Numbered from the stretch's first letter, positions 1-5,046 are shown. The stretch: 5,046 bases of DNA from an uncultured Elioraea sp. (GCA_937995555.1 CALKJX010000211.1:1-5046), one strand, 5' to 3'. Numbers and translations: made by a program. The notes: generated by a model not told the origin, from the sequence alone.

Positions 1-984
1 TCACGGTCGAACCTGCGGGTGCTCACCGGCGTGCGCGCGCATCGCATCGCGATCGCCGAGGGCCGGGCGCGCGCGGTGGAAGGGCGCGGACCCGGCGGGC
101 CGGCGCGCTGGGCGGCGCGGCGCGAGGTGATCCTGAGCGCCGGCACGATCGAGAGCCCGAAGCTGCTGATGCTGTCCGGCATCGGCGACGCGGCGACGCT
201 GGCGGCGTTCGGCATCGCGCCGGTGCTCGACGCGCGCGGGGTCGGGCGCAACCTCCAGGACCATCTCGGGGTGCGCATGCCGTTCCGCACGCGCCCGGCC
301 GGCACGATGAACGAGTACACCGCCTCGTGGCTCGGCTATCTGCGCATGGGCGCGCGCTGGCTGTTCGCGCGGCGCGGCCCGCTGGCGGTCGGCGCCTCGG
401 AGGCGTCCCTGTTCGCCCGCGTCACCCCCGGCGCCGAGGAGCCTGATCTGCAGATCCAGTTCATCAATTTCAGCTTCACCACGATGGCCGAGGGGCTGCA
501 TCCGCATCCCGGCATCGCCTTCGTGGTCGGCCAGTGCCGGCCCGACAGCCGCGGCGAGATCACGCTTGCCTCGGCCGATCCGGAAGCGCCGCCGCGCATC
601 ATCCCGAACTATCTCAGTGCGCCGAACGACCTGCATGTGACGGTGGAGGGCGTGAAACTCACCCGCCGGATCGTCGCCAGCCCGCCGCTCGCCGGGCTGG
701 TCGAGGAGGAGCTGCTGCCCGGCCCCTCGGCCACGGGCGATGCCGCGATCGCCGAGTGGGTGCGCTCGGCCGCCTCGACCGTCTATCACCCCTGCGGAAC
801 GGTGCGGATGGGCGACGACGACGCGGCCCCGCTCGACCCGCGGCTGCGCGTGAAGGGAGTCGCGGGGCTGCGCGTGGTGGATGCGAGCGTGTTCCCGCTC
901 GTGCCGTCGTCCAACATCCAGCCGGCGGTGCTGATGGTGGCGGAGCGGGCGGCGGCGATGATCCGCGAGGATGCGCGCGGCTGA
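1..984 (+). CDS. GMC-family FAD-dependent oxidoreductase (choline/alcohol dehydrogenase-like), C-terminal part, 5' truncated by window edge
   Basis: The reading frame is open from base 1 and ends at TGA 982-984, giving 327 residues. GMC enzymes usually run about 530 residues, so roughly 200 N-terminal residues with the FAD-binding GxGxxG lie off the left edge. The GMC signature 2 is clear at fragment residues 48-62 (GTIESPKLLMLSGIG). Residues 180-185 (RPDSRG) and the following ITLAS match the substrate-domain strand of choline-dehydrogenase-like members. The catalytic His is in HPCGTVRMG (His263, codon 787-789), and the usual His/Asn partner is Asn305 in SSNIQPA (codon 913-915). The family oxidises primary alcohols or amino-alcohols with FAD, passing electrons to oxygen or a quinone. 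The substrate cannot be read from this fragment; choline, aliphatic alcohols and polyols are all possible. The gene faces the aminotransferase tail to tail, so it is not in that operon. The family call is firm, the substrate unknown. Confidence 0.93.
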   Translation, partial: SRSNLRVLTGVRAHRIAIAEGRARAVEGRGPGGPARWAARREVILSAGTIESPKLLMLSGIGDAATLAAFGIAPVLDARGVGRNLQDHLGVRMPFRTRPAGTMNEYTASWLGYLRMGARWLFARRGPLAVGASEASLFARVTPGAEEPDLQIQFINFSFTTMAEGLHPHPGIAFVVGQCRPDSRGEITLASADPEAPPRIIPNYLSAPNDLHVTVEGVKLTRRIVASPPLAGLVEEELLPGPSATGDAAIAEWVRSAASTVYHPCGTVRMGDDDAAPLDPRLRVKGVAGLRVVDASVFPLVPSSNIQPAVLMVAERAAAMIREDARG

Positions 985-987
985 CCC

Positions 988-2127
988 TCAGCCGAGCGCG
1001 CCGATCGCGGCGCAGATATGATCGACCTGGGCGTCGGTGAGCTCCGGGAACATCGGCAGGGACAGCACCTCGGCCGCGGCGCGCTCCGTCTCCCGGCAGG
1101 CGGCGGGGCCGAGGGCGACGCGCCCGCGATAGGCGGGCTGGGCGTGCACGGGCATCGGATAGTGCACGTTGGTGCCGATGCCGCGCGCGCGGAACTGCGC
1201 CTGCACGCCAGCGCGGTCGGCGCAACGGATCACGTACTGGTGGAACACATGCGTCGTGCCGGGCCGCCGCGCCGGCGGAAAGAGGCCTGTGCCGGCGAGC
1301 GCCGCGTCGTAGCGCGCCGCGATCTCCTGGCGGCGCGCATTCGCGGCATCGAGATGCGCGAGCTTGACCGTCAGGATGGCCGCCTGCACTTCGTCGAGTC
1401 GCGAGTTCACGCCCGCGAGGTCGCTGATGTAGCGCTCCTTCCAGCCGTACTGGCGCAGCGCGGCGATCCGGTCGGCAAGGGCCGCGTCATCCGTCGTGAT
1501 CACGCCGCCGTCGCCGAGCGCGCCCAGGTTCTTGGTCGGATACAGGCTGAACGCGGCGGCGCGGCCGAGCGTGCCTGCCTTGCGGTTGCCCACTGTCGCG
1601 CCGTGGCACTGCGCGCAATCCTCGATCACTGAGGCACCGTGGCGGTCCGCGATCGCGATGATCGCGTCGATCGCCGCGGGCTGCCCGTAGAGATGCACCG
1701 GGATCACCGCGCGGATCGGCGGCAGCCCGGCGGGCGGGGCGCACAGCACCGCCTCCAGCTCTGCCGGGTCCATCGTGTACGTCGCCGGATCGATATCGAT
1801 CAGCACCGGCGTCGCGCCGACCATCTCGATCGCCGCGACGGTGGCCACCGCCGTGTGCGACACGGTCGCCACCGCCGCACCCGGGCCGATTTCCAGGCCG
1901 CGCAGGATCAGTGCCAGGGCGTCGGTGCCGTTGGCGACGCCGATCGCACGAGCGGCCCCCTGCCAGCGCGCGAACGCCTCCTCGAAAGCGGCGCATTCAC
2001 GGCCGAGGATGTACCAGCCGGACTCCAGCACGCGCGCCACCGCCGCGTCGATCGGTCCCTTCAAGGCGCGGTAGGACGCGCCGGGATCGGCCTGCGGCAC
2101 GGTGACGGGCGGGGTCGGCACGTTCAT
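988..2127 (-). CDS. DegT/DnrJ/EryC1/StrS family PLP-dependent sugar aminotransferase
   Basis: A complete 379-residue protein, normal length for the family. It should transfer an amino group, usually from glutamate, to a keto-deoxysugar nucleotide in the cytoplasm. Visible motifs in order: NGTDAL at 66-71 (PLP phosphate region), VHLYGQP at 144-150, IEDCAQCHGA at 168-177 with Asp170 expected to contact the PLP ring nitrogen, LYPTKNLGALGDGG at 195-208 with Lys199 as the Schiff-base lysine, NSRLDEVQAAIL at 241-252, GTNVHYPMPVH at 318-328, and the C-terminal LSLPMFPELT. The frame stays open far upstream (to 2643), but the ATG at 2127 is chosen because AAGGA sits 7 nt before it and family homology begins shortly after it. 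The upstream SDR gene ends 11 bp before the start, which implies translational coupling. The motif set resembles aminotransferases acting on dTDP- or UDP-linked 3- or 4-keto sugars, but position and sugar cannot be assigned. Two Cys form CAQC beside the PLP Asp; the second replaces a usual small residue. Confidence 0.94.
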   Translation of the reverse strand: MNVPTPPVTVPQADPGASYRALKGPIDAAVARVLESGWYILGRECAAFEEAFARWQGAARAIGVANGTDALALILRGLEIGPGAAVATVSHTAVATVAAIEMVGATPVLIDIDPATYTMDPAELEAVLCAPPAGLPPIRAVIPVHLYGQPAAIDAIIAIADRHGASVIEDCAQCHGATVGNRKAGTLGRAAAFSLYPTKNLGALGDGGVITTDDAALADRIAALRQYGWKERYISDLAGVNSRLDEVQAAILTVKLAHLDAANARRQEIAARYDAALAGTGLFPPARRPGTTHVFHQYVIRCADRAGVQAQFRARGIGTNVHYPMPVHAQPAYRGRVALGPAACRETERAAAEVLSLPMFPELTDAQVDHICAAIGALG

Positions 2128-2134
2128 GACACGG

Positions 2135-2139
2135 TCCTT
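2135..2139 (-). promoter_or_regulatory. Ribosome binding site of the aminotransferase, overlapping the SDR stop codon
   Basis: On the minus strand the junction reads TGAAGGACCGTGTCATG. AAGGA shares its first A with the TGA stop of the SDR gene and lies 7 nt before the aminotransferase ATG. This fixes the aminotransferase start and suggests that ribosomes ending on the SDR message restart directly on the next gene. Confidence 0.75.
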
Positions 2140-3104
2140 CAGAGATAGCGGTCGAGACGCGGACGGAACCAGTCGAGCGTGCGGCGAAGCCCCTCGTCCA
2201 GGGATACGCGAGGCGTCCAGCCGGTGGCGGCGCGGAAGCGGGAATCGTCGGCGACGTAGCTGCCGATGTCGATCTTGGCGCGATCGGCCGGGAACGCCTT
2301 CACGACATAGCGCCCGCTGCCGTTCGCCGCGACCAGCGCCTCGGCGAGTGCGCGCAAGGAGACGGGCGGTGCGCCGCCGAGATTGTACACGCCCGGCCGT
2401 GCGTCGGCCGCGGCGAGGAACGCCTCCGCCACGTCGTCGGCATAGGCGAGGTCGCGCGTCTGCTCGCCGCCCCAGACCTCGAACGCCTCGCCTTCCAGCA
2501 CGCGCCGCACCCAGAGGCCGAGGAAGGTCTGGCGGTGGTCCTTCACCCGCAGCCCCGGCCCGTAGCAGTTGGTCAGCCGGAGCGAGACCACCGGGCGGCC
2601 GTGCAGCTTGTGCTCCAGCAGCCAGTACTGCTCGGCCGCCCATTTGCTCACCGCGTTGGCGTCCGGCGGATCGATCGGATGGTCCTCGGCCACGGGCAGC
2701 GCGCGCGGCCGGCCGTAGAGCTGGCGCGTCGAGGCGTGCACCACGCGCGCCGCCGGCGCGGCTGCCCGCGCAGCCAGGATCAGCCGCAGCGCCGCATCCG
2801 CGTTCTGCGCCAGATCGCCGCGCGGGTCGGCCTGGCTGCCCATGTGCGAGGTCTGGGCGGCAAGGTGGAAGAGCGCCGTCGCGCCGGCGAGCGCGTCCTC
2901 CAGCGGGTCGCGGCGCAGATCGGCGCGGATGACGCGCAGGTCGAGCCCTTCGAGGTTGGCCGGGTTCGCACCCGTCTCGGGCAGGAAGGCATCGATCACG
3001 GTGACGCGCGCGCCGCGCGCGACCAGCGCCCGCGCCACGGCCGAGCCGAGAAATCCCGCACCGCCGGTGACCACGGCGGCCGCACCTGTCCAGTCCATGC
3101 CCAT
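2139..3104 (-). CDS. Extended SDR, NAD-dependent sugar-nucleotide epimerase/dehydratase-like, with Asn in place of the catalytic Tyr
   Basis: From ATG 3104 this encodes 321 residues, a typical extended-SDR length. The N-terminal Rossmann fold shows TGGAGFLG (13-20, GxxGxxG) and acidic Asp38 after the second strand, which favours NAD over NADP. HLAAQTS follows at 80-86, then ASTRQLYG at 124-131, NCYGPG at 179-184, VWGGEQTRDLAYADD at 210-224 and YNLGG at 240-244. The YxxxK motif reads NAVSK at 150-154: Lys154 is kept but the Tyr is Asn150. The TDE triplet of RmlB-type 4,6-dehydratases is TRQ (126-128), which argues against a standard 4,6-dehydratase. Epimerase, reductase or another reaction remains open. 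The start is ambiguous: GAGGGG (3107-3112) is 2 nt from ATG 3104 and 8 nt from ATG 3098, so the protein may be 2 residues shorter. A GTG at 3173 would overlap the channel gene and is unlikely. The coupled aminotransferase downstream points to amino-sugar synthesis. Confidence 0.9.
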   Translation of the reverse strand: MGMDWTGAAAVVTGGAGFLGSAVARALVARGARVTVIDAFLPETGANPANLEGLDLRVIRADLRRDPLEDALAGATALFHLAAQTSHMGSQADPRGDLAQNADAALRLILAARAAAPAARVVHASTRQLYGRPRALPVAEDHPIDPPDANAVSKWAAEQYWLLEHKLHGRPVVSLRLTNCYGPGLRVKDHRQTFLGLWVRRVLEGEAFEVWGGEQTRDLAYADDVAEAFLAAADARPGVYNLGGAPPVSLRALAEALVAANGSGRYVVKAFPADRAKIDIGSYVADDSRFRAATGWTPRVSLDEGLRRTLDWFRPRLDRYL

Positions 3105-3106
3105 GT

Positions 3107-3112
3107 CCCCTC
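3107..3112 (-). promoter_or_regulatory. Ribosome binding site of the SDR gene, GAGGGG
   Basis: GAGGGG on the minus strand is 2 nt before ATG 3104 and 8 nt before ATG 3098. Counting only GAGG, the gaps are 4 and 10 nt. Either ATG is possible. The site makes the far upstream GTG at 3173 unlikely as the start. Confidence 0.6.
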
Positions 3113-3134
3113 GGACCCGACTCACCACCACCGG

Positions 3135-3151
3135 ATGGCCGATTGATGGCG
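3135..3151. repeat. 17-bp direct repeat, copy 1, just downstream of the channel stop codon
   Basis: The sequence ATGGCCGATTGATGGCG on the plus strand recurs exactly, in the same orientation, at 4272-4288. This copy lies in the 49-bp gap between channel and SDR genes, 2 bp past the channel stop codon. The match does not extend on either side. Each copy contains ATGGC twice with CGATTG between. An exact 17-bp match inside 5 kb is unlikely by chance even at this base composition. Confidence 0.85.
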
Positions 3152-3153
3152 CG

Positions 3154-4071
3154 TCAGTGCCCTTCGCGGCCACGGCTCGCGCTCATGATCTCGGCGAAGC
3201 CGAACAGCAGCAGCAGCACGCCGAGGATCGCCTGGATCGAGGCGATCGCACGCGCGGCCGGGGCGAAGGGGACGACGTCGCCGTAGCCGATGGTCGAGAG
3301 CGTCACCACCGAGAAGTAGAGCGCCTCGGCGAAGCTCATCTCGCGCGGCTGGCCGGCGAAGCTGAGGAGCGGTCCCGGCGTCGCCTCGTCGACCAGGCGG
3401 TAGATGCAGGCGAACACGATCACCAGCAGCGAGTAGAGGGTGAGGAAGGCGAAGGTCGGGATCAGCAGCCGGCGGATGCGGGCGAAGAACGCCTCGAACA
3501 GCAGCGAGGCATCGAGCAGGAAGGCGACCACGTCGCGGCTCGCCGCTGCGACCACGGCCGAGACCGCCGCCATGGCGGCGAGCAGGATCGCCTCCTCCGC
3601 GCCGCGCCCGGGCGCGATCTCCGGCACCGCGAAGGTGGCGGCGCCGATCGCCAGGATCGGTACCAGCCAGGCGAGCAGGCGCGGGAAGTGCGCGGTCTCG
3701 CGCAGCCGCTCGCTCGCGACCAGGGCCGCGAGCACCCCGCGGTGGCGCCAGGCGGCGGCGAGGAAGGCCAGCACGGGCAGCAGGAAGCCGAGATAGGCGA
3801 CCGGCGTGCGCACGCGGGCGAAGTTGCTCTCGGAGAAGAACGCGAACAGAGTCGCGTACACCGCGAGCCCGTTGGCGAGCGCGACCGCGAAATGCAGCCC
3901 GCCCGTGAACAGGACGTAGAAGAAGCCGAATCCGGCCGCGGCCGTCGCCAGCAGGAGCGCGGCAAAGCTGGGATCCCGTGGACGGGCGGCAAGGCCCACC
4001 AGCAGCGCTAGCGCGGCCGTGAAGGCGACTGCGCGCCACCACGACCGGTCGATCTTGGCGAGTCGGGTCAC
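3154..4071 (-). CDS. Multi-spanning potassium channel with C-terminal pore (Ion_trans_2 type)
   Basis: A 305-residue inner-membrane protein. The K+ selectivity filter TIGYGD is at 260-265, preceded by the pore helix (about 246-259) and flanked by an outer helix (about 203-225) and an inner helix (about 273-295). The chain ends only ten residues later, so there is no RCK/TrkA ligand-binding domain. Before the pore are about six more hydrophobic segments (near 13-29, 36-56, 59-79, 90-107, 131-149 and 159-177). The Arg-rich loops around 109-124 and 198-201 fit a model with both ends in the cytoplasm and the pore loop outside. No regular Arg ladder like a voltage-sensor S4 is seen, so the gating signal is unknown. 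Start is GTG 4069-4071; the only Shine-Dalgarno-like sequence, AGAGG, is 12 nt away inside a small hairpin, so the start is less certain than the product. It diverges from a K+/H+ antiporter and lies 49 bp upstream of the SDR gene on the same strand. A 17-bp repeat brackets it. Confidence 0.88.
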   Translation of the reverse strand: MTRLAKIDRSWWRAVAFTAALALLVGLAARPRDPSFAALLLATAAAGFGFFYVLFTGGLHFAVALANGLAVYATLFAFFSESNFARVRTPVAYLGFLLPVLAFLAAAWRHRGVLAALVASERLRETAHFPRLLAWLVPILAIGAATFAVPEIAPGRGAEEAILLAAMAAVSAVVAAASRDVVAFLLDASLLFEAFFARIRRLLIPTFAFLTLYSLLVIVFACIYRLVDEATPGPLLSFAGQPREMSFAEALYFSVVTLSTIGYGDVVPFAPAARAIASIQAILGVLLLLFGFAEIMSASRGREGH

Positions 4072-4079
4072 GGGTCAGC

Positions 4080-4094
4080 CCGGCCTCTGGCCGG
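4080..4094 (-). promoter_or_regulatory. GC hairpin in the leader of the channel gene
   Basis: CCGGCC, loop AGA, GGCCGG on the minus strand forms a perfect 6-bp stem ending 8 nt before the GTG start at 4071. The only Shine-Dalgarno-like sequence (AGAGG, 4084-4088) is in the loop and the adjoining stem, so the fold could limit translation. This is a fold read by eye, not a known element. Confidence 0.3.
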
Positions 4095-4180
4095 CCGAAG
4101 ATGCACGAACAGGATCCGCCGCGCACCGGGTCGCGGCCGTGGTTCCGGCTTCGCTACCCCAAGACGGCATTCCGAGTGCG

Positions 4181-4226
4181 GCGGCGCCGACCATGCGCAT
4201 CCCTGGCATCGCAAGCGGCGCCGACC
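4181..4226. repeat. Two copies of a 12-bp GC-rich motif, with a degenerate third nearby
   Basis: GCGGCGCCGACC occurs at 4181-4192 and 4215-4226, 34 bp apart start to start, and a form with two extra G (GCGGCGGGCCGAC) is at 4235-4247. Both exact copies include the palindrome CGGCGCCG. They could be regulator-binding sites for the divergent genes, but the same kind of string is common in DNA this GC-rich. Confidence 0.35.
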
Positions 4227-4271
4227 GCCAGCAGGCGGCGGGCCGACACGCAACCAAGAATGCCGGCCAGC

Positions 4272-4288
4272 ATGGCCGATTGATGGCG
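4272..4288. repeat. 17-bp direct repeat, copy 2, upstream of the channel gene
   Basis: Exact second copy of ATGGCCGATTGATGGCG, 1137 bp from the first copy (start to start). It lies 200 bp upstream of the channel start and 135 bp upstream of the antiporter start. Together the copies bracket the channel gene and about 200 bp of its upstream sequence. No transposase or inverted terminal repeat is seen with them. Confidence 0.85.
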
Positions 4289-4392
4289 GCTGATCGCCGG
4301 CGGGTCTCGGACGGCGGGCGCGGGACGGCGACGTTGCAATCCCTCGGGCGGGACCGCTCATCGAGGCGGCCTGCGGCGGCGAACATCAAGCA

Positions 4393-4415
4393 GGGGAGGC
4401 AGCCCGATCACGGGC
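4393..4415 (+). promoter_or_regulatory. Distant Shine-Dalgarno plus spacer hairpin of the antiporter
   Basis: GGGGAGG (4393-4399) is the best ribosome-binding sequence near the antiporter but lies 24 nt before ATG 4424. Between them, GCCCG (4402-4406), loop ATCA and CGGGC (4411-4415) form a perfect 5-bp stem. If it folds, the unpaired spacer is CA plus ACGACGCG, 10 nt, a workable distance. No other start codon lies at normal distance from the Shine-Dalgarno. Confidence 0.4.
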
Positions 4416-4423
4416 ACGACGCG

Positions 4424-5046
4424 ATGGACTGGATCTTCACGACCATCTTCACCGGCGCCGCCCTGATCGTCCTCTCCGTCTTCACCAGCCTGATCGCCTT
4501 CCGGTTCGGCACGCCGCTCTTGCTGTTCTTCCTCGGCATCGGCCTGCTGGTCGGCACGGACGGGCTCGGGCTGCATTGCGACGACGCCGCCAGCGCCCAT
4601 TTCGTCGGCAGCTTGGCACTCGCGGTGATCCTGCTCGACTCCGGCTTCAACACGCGCTGGCGAACCTTCCGCCAGGCGGCCGGCCCGGCGGTGGTGCTGG
4701 CGACGGTCGGGGTGCTGCTGACGACCGCCCTGCTCGGGACCTGCATTCATTACATCTTCAGCGCGCCCTGGCCCGAGTCCCTGCTGATCGGCGCGATCGT
4801 CAGCTCGACCGACGCGGCGGCGGTGTTCTTCCTGCTGCACACGGGCGGCATCACGATCGAGGAGCGCGTGCGCGCCACCCTCGAGGGGGAGTCCGGCTCG
4901 AACGACCCGATGGCGGTGTTCCTCACCGTGCTGCTGGTGGGGCTGGTCGCTTCGGGCGGCGGGCTGGACCGGCTCACCGCCGACCTGCTGCTGGGCTTCG
5001 CCCTGCAGACGGGGCTCGGCCACACCTTCGGCATCGCCGGCGGCCT
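4424..5046 (+). CDS. K+/H+ antiporter of the NhaP2/CvrA type (CPA1 family), N-terminal part, 3' truncated by window edge
   Basis: The frame runs from ATG 4424 to the window edge, 207 complete codons; E. coli NhaP2 is about 580 residues, so under half is present. The remembered E. coli protein lines up along this whole stretch: LALAVILLDSG at 64-74, LLIGAIVSSTDAAAVF at 120-135 and LEGESGSNDPMAVFLT at 153-168. Asp130 and the Asn160-Asp161 pair are the conserved polar residues in the membrane core that carry cation/proton exchange in this family. Several hydrophobic helices are obvious (near 10-27, 31-48, 86-110, 117-138 and 160-178). The protein should sit in the inner membrane and expel K+, possibly also Na+, in exchange for protons, protecting against K+ overload or alkaline cytoplasm. 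The C-terminal regulatory domains, if any, are off the edge. ATG 4424 matches the family N-terminus, but its Shine-Dalgarno is unusually far away. It diverges from the potassium channel gene. Confidence 0.92.
   Translation, partial: MDWIFTTIFTGAALIVLSVFTSLIAFRFGTPLLLFFLGIGLLVGTDGLGLHCDDAASAHFVGSLALAVILLDSGFNTRWRTFRQAAGPAVVLATVGVLLTTALLGTCIHYIFSAPWPESLLIGAIVSSTDAAAVFFLLHTGGITIEERVRATLEGESGSNDPMAVFLTVLLVGLVASGGGLDRLTADLLLGFALQTGLGHTFGIAGG

Larger units (their letters stand above)
4072..4423. other. 352-bp divergent intergenic region between channel and antiporter
   Basis: This is the only long stretch without a convincing gene. It should hold both divergent promoters. I find no good -35/-10 pair; TTGCAA at 4334-4339 has only a poor -10 partner. 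It contains the hairpin before the channel start (4080-4094), a repeated GC-rich motif (4181-4192, 4215-4226, degenerate at 4235-4247), copy 2 of the 17-bp repeat, and the antiporter leader with its distant Shine-Dalgarno and hairpin. Short open frames cross it on both strands, including 60 codons at 4101-4283 plus, but they look like GC-rich chance ORFs with no recognisable protein. Confidence 0.7.

Noticed and set aside
1..789. A 262-codon minus-strand open frame antisense to the GMC gene
   Set aside because: Low-complexity Arg/Ala/Gly-rich translation opposite a gene with clear GMC signatures; a composition artefact.
2128..2643. A longer aminotransferase start within the open frame reaching up to 2643
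   Set aside because: The extension would be 172 residues read out of frame through the SDR gene with no family similarity, while ATG 2127 has a good Shine-Dalgarno and gives the normal family length.
3105..3173. GTG 3173 as the start of the SDR gene
   Set aside because: It adds 23 non-homologous residues before the Rossmann fold, overlaps the channel gene and reads through the 17-bp repeat; GAGGGG near 3104 and 3098 supports a shorter start.
2842..4011. A 389-codon plus-strand open frame across the SDR and channel genes
   Set aside because: It lies antisense to two well-supported genes, is very rich in Arg, Glu, Gly and Ala, and shows no recognisable motif. Long antisense frames are expected in GC-rich coding DNA.
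3114..4069. A 10-bp inverted match (GAGTCGGGTC at 4060-4069 and on the minus strand at 3114-3123) as ends of a mobile unit around the channel
   Set aside because: Dozens of 10-bp matches are expected by chance in a window of this size and GC content, and one arm lies inside the channel coding sequence.
4101..4283. A possible 60-residue small protein in the divergent region
   Set aside because: No convincing Shine-Dalgarno, no recognisable motif, Arg-rich composition, and it ends inside the 17-bp repeat. Similar chance ORFs exist in the other frames.
4334..4362. TTGCAA with CTCATC 17 bp later as a sigma-70 promoter for the antiporter
   Set aside because: The -35 half is acceptable, but the -10 half matches TATAAT poorly, so it is below what I would annotate.
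4358..5023. A 221-codon minus-strand open frame opposite the antiporter
   Set aside because: The plus strand encodes clear antiporter helices with the STDAAAVF and ESGSNDPMAVF motifs, while this translation is hydrophilic Gln/Glu/Arg-rich noise.

Overview
The window is very GC-rich DNA (about 70% by eye, not counted), densely coding, with G/C at most third codon positions. This suits a high-GC Alphaproteobacterium; an Acetobacteraceae-like member of the Rhodospirillales is my guess from overall feel, but nothing here fixes the taxon. There are five protein genes, two cut by the window edges. I see no rRNA, tRNA, CRISPR array, transposase or phage gene.

Layout. (1) 1-984, plus strand: the C-terminal part of a GMC-family flavoprotein oxidoreductase. 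(2) 988-2127, minus strand: a DegT/DnrJ/EryC1/StrS-type PLP sugar aminotransferase, convergent with gene 1 and only 3 bp from it. (3) 2139-3104, minus strand: an extended-SDR sugar-nucleotide enzyme lying 11 bp upstream of the aminotransferase, whose Shine-Dalgarno overlaps the SDR stop codon. (4) 3154-4071, minus strand: a multi-spanning potassium channel with a TIGYGD filter. (5) 4072-4423: a 352-bp divergent intergenic region with small repeats and hairpins. (6) 4424 to the right edge, plus strand: the N-terminal part of a K+/H+ antiporter of the NhaP2/CvrA type.

Function. Two themes meet here. The SDR and aminotransferase are a translationally coupled pair that probably makes an amino-deoxysugar nucleotide for a surface polysaccharide or a glycosylated product; no glycosyltransferase is visible to say which. 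The channel and antiporter form a divergent pair that could jointly set cytoplasmic K+ and pH. The channel lies only 49 bp upstream of the SDR on the same strand, so it may be transcribed with the sugar genes, although the functions do not obviously fit.

Points most worth a second look: an exact 17-bp direct repeat that brackets the channel gene; an SDR whose YxxxK tyrosine is Asn; and an antiporter start codon 24 nt from a strong Shine-Dalgarno, with a perfect hairpin in between that would cut the effective spacing to about 10 nt. I do not see a clearly new multi-gene system.
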